Of a stretch of DNA of 64,000 bases, positions 33,437 through 42,340 are shown piece by piece. How positions within the stretch are numbered: the stretch's first letter is position 1; each line of letters opens with the position of its first letter. Where the stretch lies: the NCBI GenBank assembly GCA_023665755.1, contig JAMPDF010000002.1, positions 439,549 through 503,548 of the forward strand, read 5' to 3'. The DNA comes from Prevotella sp. GTDB taxonomy: Bacteria; Bacillota_I; Bacilli_A; ML615J-28; CAG-313. The translations under genes were made by a program, and so were the position numbers. The notes below the pieces were generated by a model that made no database searches, had not been told where the DNA came from, and saw only the letters and a program-made list of their open reading frames with translations.

Positions 33437-35362
33437 ATGTGTAAAAAATGTTATGTGAGTACGCCTATTTATTACGCAAGTGGTAACATTCAAATTGGCA
33501 ATAGTTATACAACGGTTGCTTGTGACGTATATGCAAGATATAACCGACAAATGGGAAGAAAAACATTCTTTTTAACTGGAATGGATGAACATGGTCAAAA
33601 AATTGAAGAGGCTGCAACAAAAGCCGGTGTAGCGCCACAAGCGTTTGTTGATGAAGTGGCTAGACAAACCCAAGCATTGTGGCAGGCAATGCATGTCGAT
33701 TACGACTATTTTGTGCGAACAACAGATAAAAATCATGAACATGTTGTTGCAAAAGTCTTTGAACAATTATTAAATAATGATGATATTTATTTAGGTACCT
33801 ATAGTGGACATTATTGTGTATCATGTGAAACCTTTTTTACTGAAAAAGAATTAGGAGAAAATCATACTTGTCCTGATTGTGGTAAGCCAACTAAAATTGT
33901 ATCTGAGGAAAGTTATTTTTTAAGACTCAAAAAATATGCGCAACCTTTACTAGAATATATTGAAAGTCATCCTGACTTTATTCAACCTATCACAAGAAGA
34001 AATGAAGTCGTTTCTTTCATACAATCAGGTCTTGAAGATTTATGTGTAAGTAGAACTTCGTTTGAATGGGGAGTTAAAGTACCAAGTAATCCTAAACACG
34101 TCATTTACGTATGGATTGATGCGCTGTTCAATTATCTAACCTCTTTGGGTTATGGTAGTGATCAATCAGAAAACTATCAGACATTTTGGGTGAACAATGA
34201 TCGCGTTCTTCATGTGATTGGAAAAGATATTTTAAGATTTCATGCGATTTATTGGCCTATTCTATTGATGGCTTTGAATATTCCAATTCAATTTAAGCTT
34301 TATGTTCATGGCTGGATTTTAACAAAAGAAGGAAAAATGTCCAAATCAAGAGGAAATGCTGTATACCCAATGGAATTGATGAACCGATATGGTGTAGATA
34401 GTGTGCGTTATTATTTAGCTAAGGAATTGCCTTTGGGTAATGATGGTTTATTTAGTTATGAGCGTTTTATTGAACGATACAATACAGAACTAGCCAATGA
34501 TTTGGGCAATTTAGTTAGTCGTACGGTTTCGATGATTGAAAAATATTGTAATGGTATTGTACCAGAACAAAAAGAGGCAACACCATATGATATATCATTG
34601 CAGGAAACGGTTGTACTGGCTATAGCTGAGACAAAGAAAAATTTTGAGGCATTTGAATTACAGAATGCGATGCAAGCAACGTGGCAATTGGTAAGAAGAG
34701 TGAATAAATATATCGACGAAACTGCACCTTGGCTTTTAGCAAAAGATGAAAATAAAATAGGTGAATTATCTACAGTAATGTACCACTTAGCTGAATCGCT
34801 TCGGATTATTGCTCATTTGGTAGCACCTTATTTAGTAGAAACCGCACCAAAGATTCTTCAGTCGATTGGTCAACCAAAAGATGGTTTTGATTTAGTGAAT
34901 TTATCGTTTGGAAAACCAAGCTATGGAGCAAAGGTAGTTAAGACGGAATCTTTATTCCAACGGCTAGATGTGAAATTAGAAATGGAATATTTTGAGAAAA
35001 AAAAGAATGCCAATGCAGAAGTGAAAAAGCAAATAGAAGCGCCTCTCATTTCTATTGATGACTTTTCAAAGGTTGTATTAAAAATAGGGGAAATAATTGA
35101 TTGTCAAAAACATCAGAATGCAGAAAAATTATTGGTATCTCAAATACAAATTGGATCAGAAACACGCCAAATTGTTTCAGGTATTGCCAAGTATTATAGC
35201 CCTACGGAAATGATTGGGAAAAAAGTAGTTGTAGTGACGAATTTGAAACCAGTTAAAATTAGAGGTGTTGAGTCTTGTGGTATGGTGCTATGTGCAGCAA
35301 ATGAAGAAACATTAGAACTGCTGGAAGTTAAAAAAATGCCAAACGGAACGATGGTTAGATAA
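33437..35362 (+). CDS. metG: Methionyl-tRNA synthetase
   Basis: 641 residues. The N-terminal class I catalytic core has Y-V-S-T-P-I-Y-Y-A-S-G-N-I-Q-I-G-N-S (HIGH-equivalent) and K-M-S-K-S (about residues 301-305). The zinc knuckle is Y-C-V-S-C-E-T-F ... H-T-C-P-D-C-G. The anticodon-binding helical domain follows, then a C-terminal Trbp111-type tRNA-binding domain from about 535 (I-G-E-I-I-D-C-Q-K-H-Q-N-A-E-K-L). ATG 33437 lies 8 nt after AGGAGG; the GTG at 33434 is less likely. Its stop is 1 nt before the antiporter start. Confidence 0.97.
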   Translation: MCKKCYVSTPIYYASGNIQIGNSYTTVACDVYARYNRQMGRKTFFLTGMDEHGQKIEEAATKAGVAPQAFVDEVARQTQALWQAMHVDYDYFVRTTDKNHEHVVAKVFEQLLNNDDIYLGTYSGHYCVSCETFFTEKELGENHTCPDCGKPTKIVSEESYFLRLKKYAQPLLEYIESHPDFIQPITRRNEVVSFIQSGLEDLCVSRTSFEWGVKVPSNPKHVIYVWIDALFNYLTSLGYGSDQSENYQTFWVNNDRVLHVIGKDILRFHAIYWPILLMALNIPIQFKLYVHGWILTKEGKMSKSRGNAVYPMELMNRYGVDSVRYYLAKELPLGNDGLFSYERFIERYNTELANDLGNLVSRTVSMIEKYCNGIVPEQKEATPYDISLQETVVLAIAETKKNFEAFELQNAMQATWQLVRRVNKYIDETAPWLLAKDENKIGELSTVMYHLAESLRIIAHLVAPYLVETAPKILQSIGQPKDGFDLVNLSFGKPSYGAKVVKTESLFQRLDVKLEMEYFEKKKNANAEVKKQIEAPLISIDDFSKVVLKIGEIIDCQKHQNAEKLLVSQIQIGSETRQIVSGIAKYYSPTEMIGKKVVVVTNLKPVKIRGVESCGMVLCAANEETLELLEVKKMPNGTMVR

Positions 35363-35363
35363 T

Positions 35364-36647
35364 ATGTGGTTCTTAACACAAGAATCTTTTGATATCAAAA
35401 GTTTGTTACCCGTAGTTGTGCTTCTGTCAATTTGTGCAATTATTCCAATTGTTTTATCTGTTCTTCGTGCTAAATTTATTCCTGTTTTTGTACTTGAAAT
35501 TATTTCAGGAATTATTCTTGCTAATATTCCTGGCATAAGAGAAATCTTTTTAACTGAAGGTGAAATGAGTAGTTTTATGCAAGGTCTGTATGTGGTTGGC
35601 CTTTCTGTACTCTTGTTCTTAAGTGGATTAGATGTTGATTATACTGTTTTAAAAAGAAGAAAAGAAAAGGGGAGTATAGCAATCAATCGCTTGACGAATA
35701 TTTTGCTTCTCTTAGTTATTGTCTTAAGTATAGGGGCTAGTTTTTTATTTCAAAAATACATTGAAAAAGAAAATATACTAGGCATAAGTTTACTTGTTTT
35801 GATTTTTTCTTCAACATTTGCTTCTGTGGTTATTCCAGAAGTACATGATGAAGGGCTATCTCATACTACTATAGGAAAAATTATTAATAATTATGCAACT
35901 AAAGCAGAGTTTATTTCCATCATTGGTCTTAGTGTATTGATGATTAGTATTGGTATGACAAAAGAGCAGAAACCTTGGCTGTTGTTGATTCTTGTTGTTT
36001 CGTTAATTTTGGTATATGTTTTTACACGTTATTTTCATTTTAAAATTTTCACAAAAATTACAGATGGTGTAGTTCATTTTGGATTGAGATTAACTGTAGC
36101 ATTGCTCTTGGGATTGATTATTTTATGCAGTGCATCAGGAGTAGAATATATTTTAGGTGCTTTTTTAGCAGGAGCGGTTATTAAATTTGCAAAAGTTAGT
36201 GATTCTGCCATTCATAAAGTCGAAACTGTAGGATATGGTATATTTGTTCCTATATTTTACATCCTTGTAGGATTTAAGGTGGGATTAGTATCGCCATTTT
36301 CAGAATTCTTTATGTGGGAAAATATGAAGTTAGTATTGATGTTGTTTATCGTTTTAATTATTGTAAAAATACCATTTATGTATTTATGTAGATGGTTTCC
36401 GTTTTCGACAAGTTTGCAAACCATGATATTTATGGCATGCACCCTAATTGTGGGGATTACAGCTGAAGAATTTCATATTTTCAATGCCTCTTTTTGTTCT
36501 GCATTGATTGTTGCTTCTTGTTTAACTTGCATTATTCCGCCAATTTTATTTGATATCACAAAACGGTTTGGTTACAGCAAGAAAGAAAACGATAATCGGA
36601 TTATTAATCCGAATCAGGAATCAAAAATAGAATTCAAAACAGAATAA
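35364..36647 (+). CDS. Cation:proton antiporter, CPA2/Kef type
   Basis: 427 residues, about 12 membrane helices, monovalent cation:H+ antiporter of the CPA2 family. Family features: F-V-L-E-I-I-S-G-I-I-L-A-N-I, L-L-F-L-S-G-L-D-V-D-Y at helix 3, and the G-A-F-L-A-G-A-V-I region. No C-terminal nucleotide-binding (TrkA-N) domain is present, so it is the short form. The start lies 1 nt after metG with no clear ribosome binding site, indicating translation coupled to metG. The exact ion is not predictable. Confidence 0.88.
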   Translation: MWFLTQESFDIKSLLPVVVLLSICAIIPIVLSVLRAKFIPVFVLEIISGIILANIPGIREIFLTEGEMSSFMQGLYVVGLSVLLFLSGLDVDYTVLKRRKEKGSIAINRLTNILLLLVIVLSIGASFLFQKYIEKENILGISLLVLIFSSTFASVVIPEVHDEGLSHTTIGKIINNYATKAEFISIIGLSVLMISIGMTKEQKPWLLLILVVSLILVYVFTRYFHFKIFTKITDGVVHFGLRLTVALLLGLIILCSASGVEYILGAFLAGAVIKFAKVSDSAIHKVETVGYGIFVPIFYILVGFKVGLVSPFSEFFMWENMKLVLMLFIVLIIVKIPFMYLCRWFPFSTSLQTMIFMACTLIVGITAEEFHIFNASFCSALIVASCLTCIIPPILFDITKRFGYSKKENDNRIINPNQESKIEFKTE

Positions 36648-36662
36648 TAGAGGAAGAAAAAA

Positions 36663-37742
36663 ATGGAACAAGAACAGCCAGCCGTTAAAGATAACGGAAT
36701 ATCAAAAAAAGAAAAATATGTTTTTCATACGTTGGAACGCAATAAAAATAACAATCAGTTAGTCAAGTCCATCACATTAGTTGTACTTGGAACGGTGATT
36801 TATTGCTTTGGTGTGGTATGGATTTTACAACTTGGAGGATTTTTTTCTGGGGGTGTAACAGGTGCTTCCCAGTTAATTGTAGGTCTCATTGAAAAATTTG
36901 GAGGGCCCAAAACAATTAGAGGATATTTGGGTGTTTTCGTTGGTTTGATTAATTTGCCATTACTGATTATAGGATACCGTGGTGTAAGCAAACATTTTGT
37001 CCTTTTAACGATTATTTCGATCGTTCTTCAGACTGTTTTAATTTCGCTTATTGCTAACCTTTCCATTAGCCCATTCATTTATTTGTTAAGTGATGGTGGA
37101 AAAGTGGGGGATGGTATTATTGACATTTTTACTAAAAAAGGATTGAATTTTGCTTATAATGAAACCAATCTATTAGCAGAAGAAGCCTTTAGGCAAAATA
37201 TGCAACCAGGTACTAGATTGTTATTGGCCATTATTGGTGGATTAGTTACTGGATATGGTTCTGCCCTTTGTTTAAAAGGTGGAGGATCAACTGGTGGTAT
37301 AGATATTATTTCCAATTATTTGGTAATGAAAAAAAGAGTTCCATTTACCAAATATCAGTTTTTAGTGGATATGTCTATCATCTGTGCCTCAGCCTTGATT
37401 AGTGTGGAAAATGTACTCTATACAATTATTCGTTTGATTGTATCAATGAAAGTGCTTCAAGCTCTCTATCAAGCGTACCAGACCACGCGATTAGAGATTA
37501 TTACAGATAAGTCAAAAGAATTAAAAGAAGCCTTCTTGGAACATTGCCATCATAGTATGACGATTTATGATGCGGTAGGAGGATACACCAATCAAAGCAA
37601 AAAAGTCATTGAAATTTATTGTATGAATTTTGAAACACCAGAATATATGGCTTTGATTAACTCTATTGATCCAAAGGCTTTTGTCATTACAACCAAGGTA
37701 AAAATGATTAGAGGTAATTATGCACAACGTTCTATCATTTAG
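36663..37742 (+). CDS. YitT-family membrane protein
   Basis: 359 residues. After a charged N terminus of about 35 residues there are about six membrane helices, with the family segments F-F-S-G-G-V-T-G-A-S-Q-L and L-K-G-G-G-S-T-G-G-I-D-I-I-S-N-Y-L. The C-terminal roughly 85 residues form the cytoplasmic DUF2179 domain (L-E-I-I-T-D-K-S-K-E-L ... F-V-I-T-T-K-V-K-M-I-R-G). Transport substrate is unknown. AGAGGAAG precedes the ATG and 15 nt separate it from the antiporter gene, so metG, antiporter and YitT may form one transcript. Confidence 0.9.
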   Translation: MEQEQPAVKDNGISKKEKYVFHTLERNKNNNQLVKSITLVVLGTVIYCFGVVWILQLGGFFSGGVTGASQLIVGLIEKFGGPKTIRGYLGVFVGLINLPLLIIGYRGVSKHFVLLTIISIVLQTVLISLIANLSISPFIYLLSDGGKVGDGIIDIFTKKGLNFAYNETNLLAEEAFRQNMQPGTRLLLAIIGGLVTGYGSALCLKGGGSTGGIDIISNYLVMKKRVPFTKYQFLVDMSIICASALISVENVLYTIIRLIVSMKVLQALYQAYQTTRLEIITDKSKELKEAFLEHCHHSMTIYDAVGGYTNQSKKVIEIYCMNFETPEYMALINSIDPKAFVITTKVKMIRGNYAQRSII

Positions 37743-37766
37743 TAGAAATAAACGAGGGTTTATTGT

Positions 37767-37795
37767 TTGACAAAAAATACCTTTTCGTGTATAAT
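37767..37795 (+). promoter_or_regulatory. Promoter of the rplM-rpsI operon
   Basis: TTGACA (37767-37772), 17-bp spacer, TATAAT (37790-37795): a perfect sigma-A consensus. Confidence 0.9.
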
Positions 37796-37799
37796 ATAT

Positions 37800-37868
37800 C
37801 TGATACATTGAGTCGAGAGACTTTAAACCCACAAACTTAAGCCCTTCAAATTCAGAAGTATTAGGAGG
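37800..37868 (+). ncRNA. Probable L13 leader (rplM 5' UTR)
   Basis: About 75-nt leader with a GAGA-tetraloop hairpin AGTC-GAGA-GACT (37811-37822) and a second hairpin CTTC / GAAG before the AGGAGG. Ribosomal protein L13 autoregulates through such leaders in Bacillota. I identify it by position and structure, not by a verified family match. Confidence 0.5.
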
Positions 37869-37876
37869 AAACAAAA

Positions 37877-38323
37877 ATGCGTACAACTTATATGGACACA
37901 GTTCAAAGCGCAAGAGAAAATCGTAAATGGTATGTTATTGATGCCCAAGACTTAGTTTTAGGTCGTATGGCTGTTGCAGTAGCTACTGTTTTAAAAGGAA
38001 AACACAAACCTACTTATACACCACATATTGATGGTGGTGACTATGTAGTTGTTGTTAATGCAGAAAAAGTAGTATTAACAGGAAACAAAATGCAAGGCAA
38101 AAAGTATTATCGTCATTCTCAATATGCAGGTGGTTTGAAAACTCGTACTGCTGCAGAAATGATGGATAAACAACCACAAAAAATTGTTGAATTAGCAGTC
38201 AGAGGAATGTTACCAAAAGGCCCTCAAGGTGATAATATGTATCGCCGTCTTTATGTTTATGTGGGACCTGAACATGAACAAGGTGCACAAAAACCTGAAG
38301 CATTCCCACTAGAAGTGAAATAG
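37877..38323 (+). CDS. rplM: 50S ribosomal protein L13
   Basis: 148 residues, one of the early-assembling large-subunit proteins. Typical sequence: R-K-W-Y-V-I-D-A-Q-D-L-V-L-G-R-M-A, A-T-V-L-K-G-K-H-K-P-T-Y-T-P-H-I-D-G-G-D-Y-V-V-V-V-N, Y-Y-R-H-S-Q-Y-A-G-G-L-K and V-R-G-M-L-P-K. AGGAGG precedes the ATG by 8 nt. It is followed by rpsI after 13 nt, the universal L13-S9 pair. Confidence 0.99.
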   Translation: MRTTYMDTVQSARENRKWYVIDAQDLVLGRMAVAVATVLKGKHKPTYTPHIDGGDYVVVVNAEKVVLTGNKMQGKKYYRHSQYAGGLKTRTAAEMMDKQPQKIVELAVRGMLPKGPQGDNMYRRLYVYVGPEHEQGAQKPEAFPLEVK

Positions 38324-38336
38324 GAGGAAATAGAAT

Positions 38337-38729
38337 ATGGAAAAAGCAGTTTATCAAGCAACTGGCCGTCGTAAAAGTTCTGTAGCTAGAGTACGTTTAG
38401 TACCTGGTAATGGAAAGTTTGTTGTGAATGGCCGTAATTTCGTTGAATATATTCCTTCGGCAGCGATTCGTTTGGATGTTTTACAACCATTAAATATTAC
38501 AAGTACAGGCACACAATATGATGTATATGTAAATGTAAATGGTGGTGGAATTAGTGGTCAAGCTGGTGCTATTCGTTTAGGTATTAGCCGTGCATTATTA
38601 CTTGTGAATCCTGAATTCCGCTCTTCTTTGAAAAAAGCAGGTATGCTTACTCGTGACCCTCGTGCTACAGAACGTAAGAAATACGGTCTTCGCAAAGCTC
38701 GTCGTGCACCACAATTTTCAAAACGTTAG
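38337..38729 (+). CDS. rpsI: 30S ribosomal protein S9
   Basis: 130 residues. S9 contacts the anticodon stem of P-site tRNA with its C-terminal tail. Landmarks: Y-Q-A-T-G-R-R-K-S-S-V-A-R-V-R-L, N-G-G-G-I-S-G-Q-A-G-A-I-R-L-G-I-S-R-A-L and the basic end K-K-Y-G-L-R-K-A-R-R-A-P-Q-F-S-K-R with the invariant terminal Arg. AGGAGG precedes the ATG. Confidence 0.99.
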   Translation: MEKAVYQATGRRKSSVARVRLVPGNGKFVVNGRNFVEYIPSAAIRLDVLQPLNITSTGTQYDVYVNVNGGGISGQAGAIRLGISRALLLVNPEFRSSLKKAGMLTRDPRATERKKYGLRKARRAPQFSKR

Positions 38730-38766
38730 TCGTACTGTTTACAAGACGCTTAGCTTATGTTTATTG

Positions 38767-38800
38767 AGACCACAAATAAGTGTTTGTGGTCTTATTTTTC
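38767..38800 (+). terminator. Terminator of rplM-rpsI
   Basis: 10-bp perfect stem AGACCACAAA / TTTGTGGTCT with a 6-nt loop and a T-rich tail. Confidence 0.88.
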
Positions 38801-38826
38801 TATTTGAATAAAGAAAGGAAGATAAA

Positions 38827-39042
38827 ATGAATCAAAAAATGGTATTAGGTGTTTGTATTTTTCTTGGAGGTATTCTAGGTAGTGGCTTATTTGCTATTGC
38901 TCAGTCTTTGTGCAATATTGCACAAACACTTGGGGAGCGTCCCCAAAATGTATGTGGCATATTGAGCTTTGCCTTCTTATTATTTGTGTTAGTAGGTATC
39001 GTCTTGATAATTTTAGAGTTTAGAAATAAGGAAAATAAATAA
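38827..39042 (+). CDS. Small two-helix membrane protein
   Basis: 71 residues, unknown function. Two hydrophobic helices (about 5-27 and 45-64) joined by a short loop with two cysteines (C-N-I-A-Q ... Q-N-V-C-G), and a charged tail E-F-R-N-K-E-N-K. GAAAGGAAG precedes the ATG. It sits between the rpsI terminator and cysS, 19 nt from cysS, and could be co-transcribed with it. Spacing, ribosome binding site and helix pattern support a real gene; nothing indicates its role. Confidence 0.65.
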   Translation: MNQKMVLGVCIFLGGILGSGLFAIAQSLCNIAQTLGERPQNVCGILSFAFLLFVLVGIVLIILEFRNKENK

Positions 39043-39061
39043 CGAGAAAGGAAGAAAGAAT

Positions 39062-40411
39062 ATGTTTGATAAAAAAAACATAAAGTTTTATAATTCTTTA
39101 TCCAATAAAATTGAAACTTTTACACCTATTCGCGAGAATGAGGTATCGATGTATGTATGTGGACCTACTGTATATAATCACATGCATATAGGAAATGCAA
39201 GACCTGTCATTTTCTTTGATGTAGTTAGACGTTTTTTAGAATACGTAGGATTTCGTGTAACCTATGTTTCTAATTTTACAGATATTGACGATAAAATTAT
39301 CCGAAAAGCGATTGAACTTGGAACAACTGAAGAAGTGGTCAGTGAAAAATATATTCAGGCATACTTAGAAGCTTGCAAAAAAGTAGGCTGTTTAGAAAAT
39401 GTAGTTCATCCTAGGGTAACTGAACACATTGAAGATATTATTCAATTTATTGATGAATTAGTGCAATCAGGTCATGCTTATCAAATGGGAGATGATGTAT
39501 ACTTTAGTGTAAGAAGTGTTAAGGAATATGGTGTACTATCTAACCAAAAATTAGATGAATTAGAAACGGGATCAAGAATTGATATCAATGCCAATAAACT
39601 AGATCCAGCTGATTTTACATTATGGAAGAAAACAAATGATGTAGGGAAAAAATGGGATAGTCCATTTGGTATGGGTAGACCAGGATGGCATACAGAATGC
39701 GTTGTTATGATAGATAAAATCTTTCATGGAAAAATCGATATTCATGGAGGAGGGAATGATTTAAAATTTCCACACCATGAGAATGAAATTGCTCAATCTA
39801 TGGCATTACACCAACATATGATCGCAAATTACTGGATTCATAATGCGAGAATTGATTTAAGTGGTGAAAAGATGAGTAAATCTATCGGTAATGTGGTATG
39901 GCTAAAGGATATTATTGAAGAATATCCTCCACAGGCATATCGACTCTTTGTGCTAGCTAATCATTATCGTCAAAATATTAATTATTCTCAAGAAACTATG
40001 GAAAAAATGGTGGCAGAATGGGAAAAAATTGAAAAAACATATATAAGCTTAGCAAGACAATTGGAGATACAAGATCAATTGAAGGGTGGGAAAATACTGC
40101 CTATAATGGATAACTTTTTAGAAGAAATGGCGTATGATTTAAATACGGCCAATGCGTTAAGTGTGCTTTATGCGCATATGAAAAACATCAATAAGGATAT
40201 ACGCGCAAATGGCTCAATTGATGTTTTGCAAGATGATTTTGTTACACTACAAGCCATGCTGGGTATTTTTGGATTAGAAGTAGAACTCTTACCATTATCA
40301 ATAGATGAAAAGCAATTGATACAATCGTGGATGGAAGCAAGAAAAAATAAAGAGTTTGAAAAAGCAGATATGCTTCGAAGTCAAATTGTGTCACAAGGTA
40401 TTCGGTTATAA
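39062..40411 (+). CDS. cysS: Cysteinyl-tRNA synthetase
   Basis: 449 residues, class I synthetase. The catalytic zinc is held by C of M-Y-V-C-G-P-T-V, by the W-H-T-E-C segment and by F-P-H-H-E-N-E. HIGH motif H-M-H-I-G-N-A-R-P and K-M-S-K-S (about residues 270-274) are present. The C-terminal DALR-like helical domain binds the anticodon. GAAAGGAAG lies upstream. Its stop overlaps the mrnC start by 1 nt (TAATG), the arrangement also found in Bacillus. Confidence 0.97.
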   Translation: MFDKKNIKFYNSLSNKIETFTPIRENEVSMYVCGPTVYNHMHIGNARPVIFFDVVRRFLEYVGFRVTYVSNFTDIDDKIIRKAIELGTTEEVVSEKYIQAYLEACKKVGCLENVVHPRVTEHIEDIIQFIDELVQSGHAYQMGDDVYFSVRSVKEYGVLSNQKLDELETGSRIDINANKLDPADFTLWKKTNDVGKKWDSPFGMGRPGWHTECVVMIDKIFHGKIDIHGGGNDLKFPHHENEIAQSMALHQHMIANYWIHNARIDLSGEKMSKSIGNVVWLKDIIEEYPPQAYRLFVLANHYRQNINYSQETMEKMVAEWEKIEKTYISLARQLEIQDQLKGGKILPIMDNFLEEMAYDLNTANALSVLYAHMKNINKDIRANGSIDVLQDDFVTLQAMLGIFGLEVELLPLSIDEKQLIQSWMEARKNKEFEKADMLRSQIVSQGIRL

Positions 40412-40791
40412 TGCATCCACAACTTTTAAATGGCAGTAATTTGGCTTATATTGGCGACGCTTATTATGAATTAAGAGTTAGATATCATTTGTTATCAAAA
40501 GGAATAACAAAGAGTGCTGCTTTGCGTAAGGCAAGTATTGCTTATGTTAGTGCTACTGCTCATCAAAAGATATACACATCCATTCAAGCAGAGCTAAATG
40601 AAGAAGAAAAACAAATCTTTTTAAGAGGTAGAAATCATGCGCCTAAGGGCCATCGTAAAAATGTCGACAAAGCAGCATATGTGATTTCTAGTGGCCTTGA
40701 AGCGATTATTGGTTATTTATATTTAACAGGAAATCAAGTTCGATTGGACGATTTAATCCAAAAAATGTTTGATGTCGTAGAAGGAGTATAA
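40411..40791 (+). CDS. mrnC: Mini-ribonuclease III
   Basis: 126 residues. Mini-RNase III matures 23S rRNA ends in Bacillota. It consists of the RNase III catalytic domain only, without a double-stranded RNA binding domain: L-A-Y-I-G-D-A-Y-Y-E-L-R-V-R is the signature with the acidic catalytic residues, and a second acidic site lies in I-S-S-G-L-E-A-I-I-G-Y-L-Y. Overlaps cysS by one base; 2 nt separate it from rlmB. Confidence 0.95.
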   Translation: MHPQLLNGSNLAYIGDAYYELRVRYHLLSKGITKSAALRKASIAYVSATAHQKIYTSIQAELNEEEKQIFLRGRNHAPKGHRKNVDKAAYVISSGLEAIIGYLYLTGNQVRLDDLIQKMFDVVEGV

Positions 40792-40793
40792 AA

Positions 40794-41531
40794 ATGTATA
40801 TTTATGGTAAAAATACTGTAATAGAAGCCCTTAAAACCCAAAAGGAAATGGATACAATTTATCTGTCAACAAGTAATCAAGAGATGCGTTCACAAATAGA
40901 GTCTTATCTCAAAAAACAACCTACTCGAATTATAATGATGCCACTTGCTGCGATGAATCAAAAGTTTTCAGGGAATCATCAAGGTATAGTAGCAAGTGTC
41001 AAAGAATACCAGTATGCAACACTGAGTTCAGTATTGACTACTACTAAGCAACGCAATCAAGTGGCTCTTGCTATCTTAGATGGGTTAGAGGATCCACACA
41101 ATTTAGGAGCAATTTTAAGAACAGCTGATGCCACTCAAATGGATGGCATTATTATACCCAAAAATCGAAGCGTAGGACTAAATGCTACAGTTGCAAAGGT
41201 TTCCACTGGTGCAATCGAGCATATTCCAGTTGTTCAGGCCACTAATTTAGTGCAGACGATTGAAACATTAAAAGAAAAAGGATTTTGGATTATTGGATTA
41301 GAGATGGATGGGTCGATTGACTATAAAAAACAAGATTATAGTGGAAAAATTGCAATTGTCATTGGATCCGAGGGAAAAGGAATTTCACGATTAGTTAAAG
41401 AACATTGCGATTTTTTCGTGCACATTCCTATGTTGGGACATGTGACGTCGTTAAATGCTTCTGTATCTGCAAGTATCATTTTTTATGAAATTGTTAGAAA
41501 TCGTTTGGTGTTGTCTGAAAAGAAAAATTAG
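40794..41531 (+). CDS. rlmB: 23S rRNA 2'-O-methyltransferase (RlmB/TrmH family)
   Basis: 245 residues, SPOUT-class methyltransferase with the deep trefoil knot. The N-terminal substrate-binding domain begins I-Y-G-K-N-T-V-I-E-A-L. The catalytic part has L-D-G-L-E-D-P-H-N-L-G-A-I-L-R-T-A, I-V-I-G-S-E-G-K-G-I-S and S-L-N-A-S-V-S-A-S-I. Position behind cysS-mrnC and before the sigma factor identifies it as the RlmB/YacO ortholog, which methylates G2251 (E. coli numbering). Confidence 0.94.
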   Translation: MYIYGKNTVIEALKTQKEMDTIYLSTSNQEMRSQIESYLKKQPTRIIMMPLAAMNQKFSGNHQGIVASVKEYQYATLSSVLTTTKQRNQVALAILDGLEDPHNLGAILRTADATQMDGIIIPKNRSVGLNATVAKVSTGAIEHIPVVQATNLVQTIETLKEKGFWIIGLEMDGSIDYKKQDYSGKIAIVIGSEGKGISRLVKEHCDFFVHIPMLGHVTSLNASVSASIIFYEIVRNRLVLSEKKN

Positions 41532-41579
41532 CGAAATGAAAAAATAATTTATATTTTATGATCAAATAGGGGGGATAAT

Positions 41580-42131
41580 TTGATAAAATATAAAGCATTA
41601 TTGACATACAATGATAATGAATTGTTGTATTTAGTCAAAGAAAATTCGGAAGAGGCAATCGAAATATTAGTTGAAAAATATCGCTTTTGCATATGGAACA
41701 AAATCAGAGATATGAATATAACTATAGAGGCTCGAGAAGATTTTTTACAAGAAGGACTTATCTTGTTGCATAAGGCGATTTGGTCATTTGTTGAAGAAAA
41801 AAATGTCACATTTTATAGCTACTTTCACTTGCTATTGACAAGAAAATTCATTGATTTATTGCGAAAGCAAAAAAGAGAAAAGAGAGTTGTTCCACTTGAA
41901 ATGTTAGAAGAGTATGTAATAGACACAAATTCATCTGAAGACTATGTGGAAGAAGGTAATGTTCATCTTTCTACATTTGAACAAATTATTTTCCAAATGC
42001 GTTTTTTGGAAGAAAAGAAACCGAGGGAAATTGCTTGTGATTTAATGATGCCTATTCGAAAAATTTATGATGGAATTGATAGAATTAAACGAAAAATGAA
42101 GGATGAGAAAGAAAAAAAACTTAATATTTGA
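41580..42131 (+). CDS. SigH-like sigma-70 family factor
   Basis: 183 residues. Region 2: R-E-D-F-L-Q-E-G-L-I-L-L-H-K-A-I-W-S-F ... F-Y-S-Y-F-H-L-L-L-T-R-K-F-I-D-L-L-R-K. Region 4: S-T-F-E-Q-I-I-F-Q-M-R-F-L ... R-E-I-A-C-D-L-M-M-P-I-R-K-I-Y-D-G-I-D-R-I-K-R-K-M. Both sequence and position (between rlmB and rpmG) match the SigH/SigH-like factor of Bacillus, although it is about 35 residues shorter than SigH of B. subtilis. The start is TTG 41580 behind AGGGGGG. Whether it serves sporulation, competence or another stress is not visible; no other sporulation gene is in the window. Confidence 0.85.
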   Translation: MIKYKALLTYNDNELLYLVKENSEEAIEILVEKYRFCIWNKIRDMNITIEAREDFLQEGLILLHKAIWSFVEEKNVTFYSYFHLLLTRKFIDLLRKQKREKRVVPLEMLEEYVIDTNSSEDYVEEGNVHLSTFEQIIFQMRFLEEKKPREIACDLMMPIRKIYDGIDRIKRKMKDEKEKKLNI

Positions 42132-42156
42132 CATTTTCATGAAAGTTTAGTATAAT
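42128..42156 (+). promoter_or_regulatory. Promoter of rpmG-secE-nusG
   Basis: TTGACA (42128-42133), 17-bp spacer, TATAAT (42151-42156). It begins at the end of the sigma factor gene. Confidence 0.9.
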
Positions 42157-42178
42157 AGAAAAGTCAAGGTGGTATTAT

Positions 42179-42328
42179 ATGAGAGAAAAAGTAATACTCG
42201 TTTGTGAAGAATGTTTATCTCGCAATTATATTACAGAAAAAAATAAATTAAACACAACTGAACGTATGGTAGTGAAGAAATATTGCAAACGTTGTAATAA
42301 ACATACGATACATAAAGAAACAAAATAG
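42179..42328 (+). CDS. rpmG: 50S ribosomal protein L33
   Basis: 49 residues. It reads M-R-E-K-V-I-L-V-C-E-E-C-L-S-R-N-Y ... M-V-V-K-K-Y-C-K-R-C-N-K-H-T-I-H-K-E-T-K. The two C-x-x-C pairs (residues 9-12 and 36-39) make this the zinc-binding L33 form. AAGGTGG lies 6-8 nt upstream. The position just before secE-nusG is conserved in Bacillota. The gene is easily missed because of its length. Confidence 0.96.
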   Translation: MREKVILVCEECLSRNYITEKNKLNTTERMVVKKYCKRCNKHTIHKETK

Positions 42329-42340
42329 GAGGTTTTTGGG

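Noticed and set aside
37747..37764. AATAAAC / GTTTATT hairpin after the YitT gene as a terminator
   Set aside because: It has no T run and its end runs into the -35 of the rplM promoter; not convincing as an intrinsic terminator.
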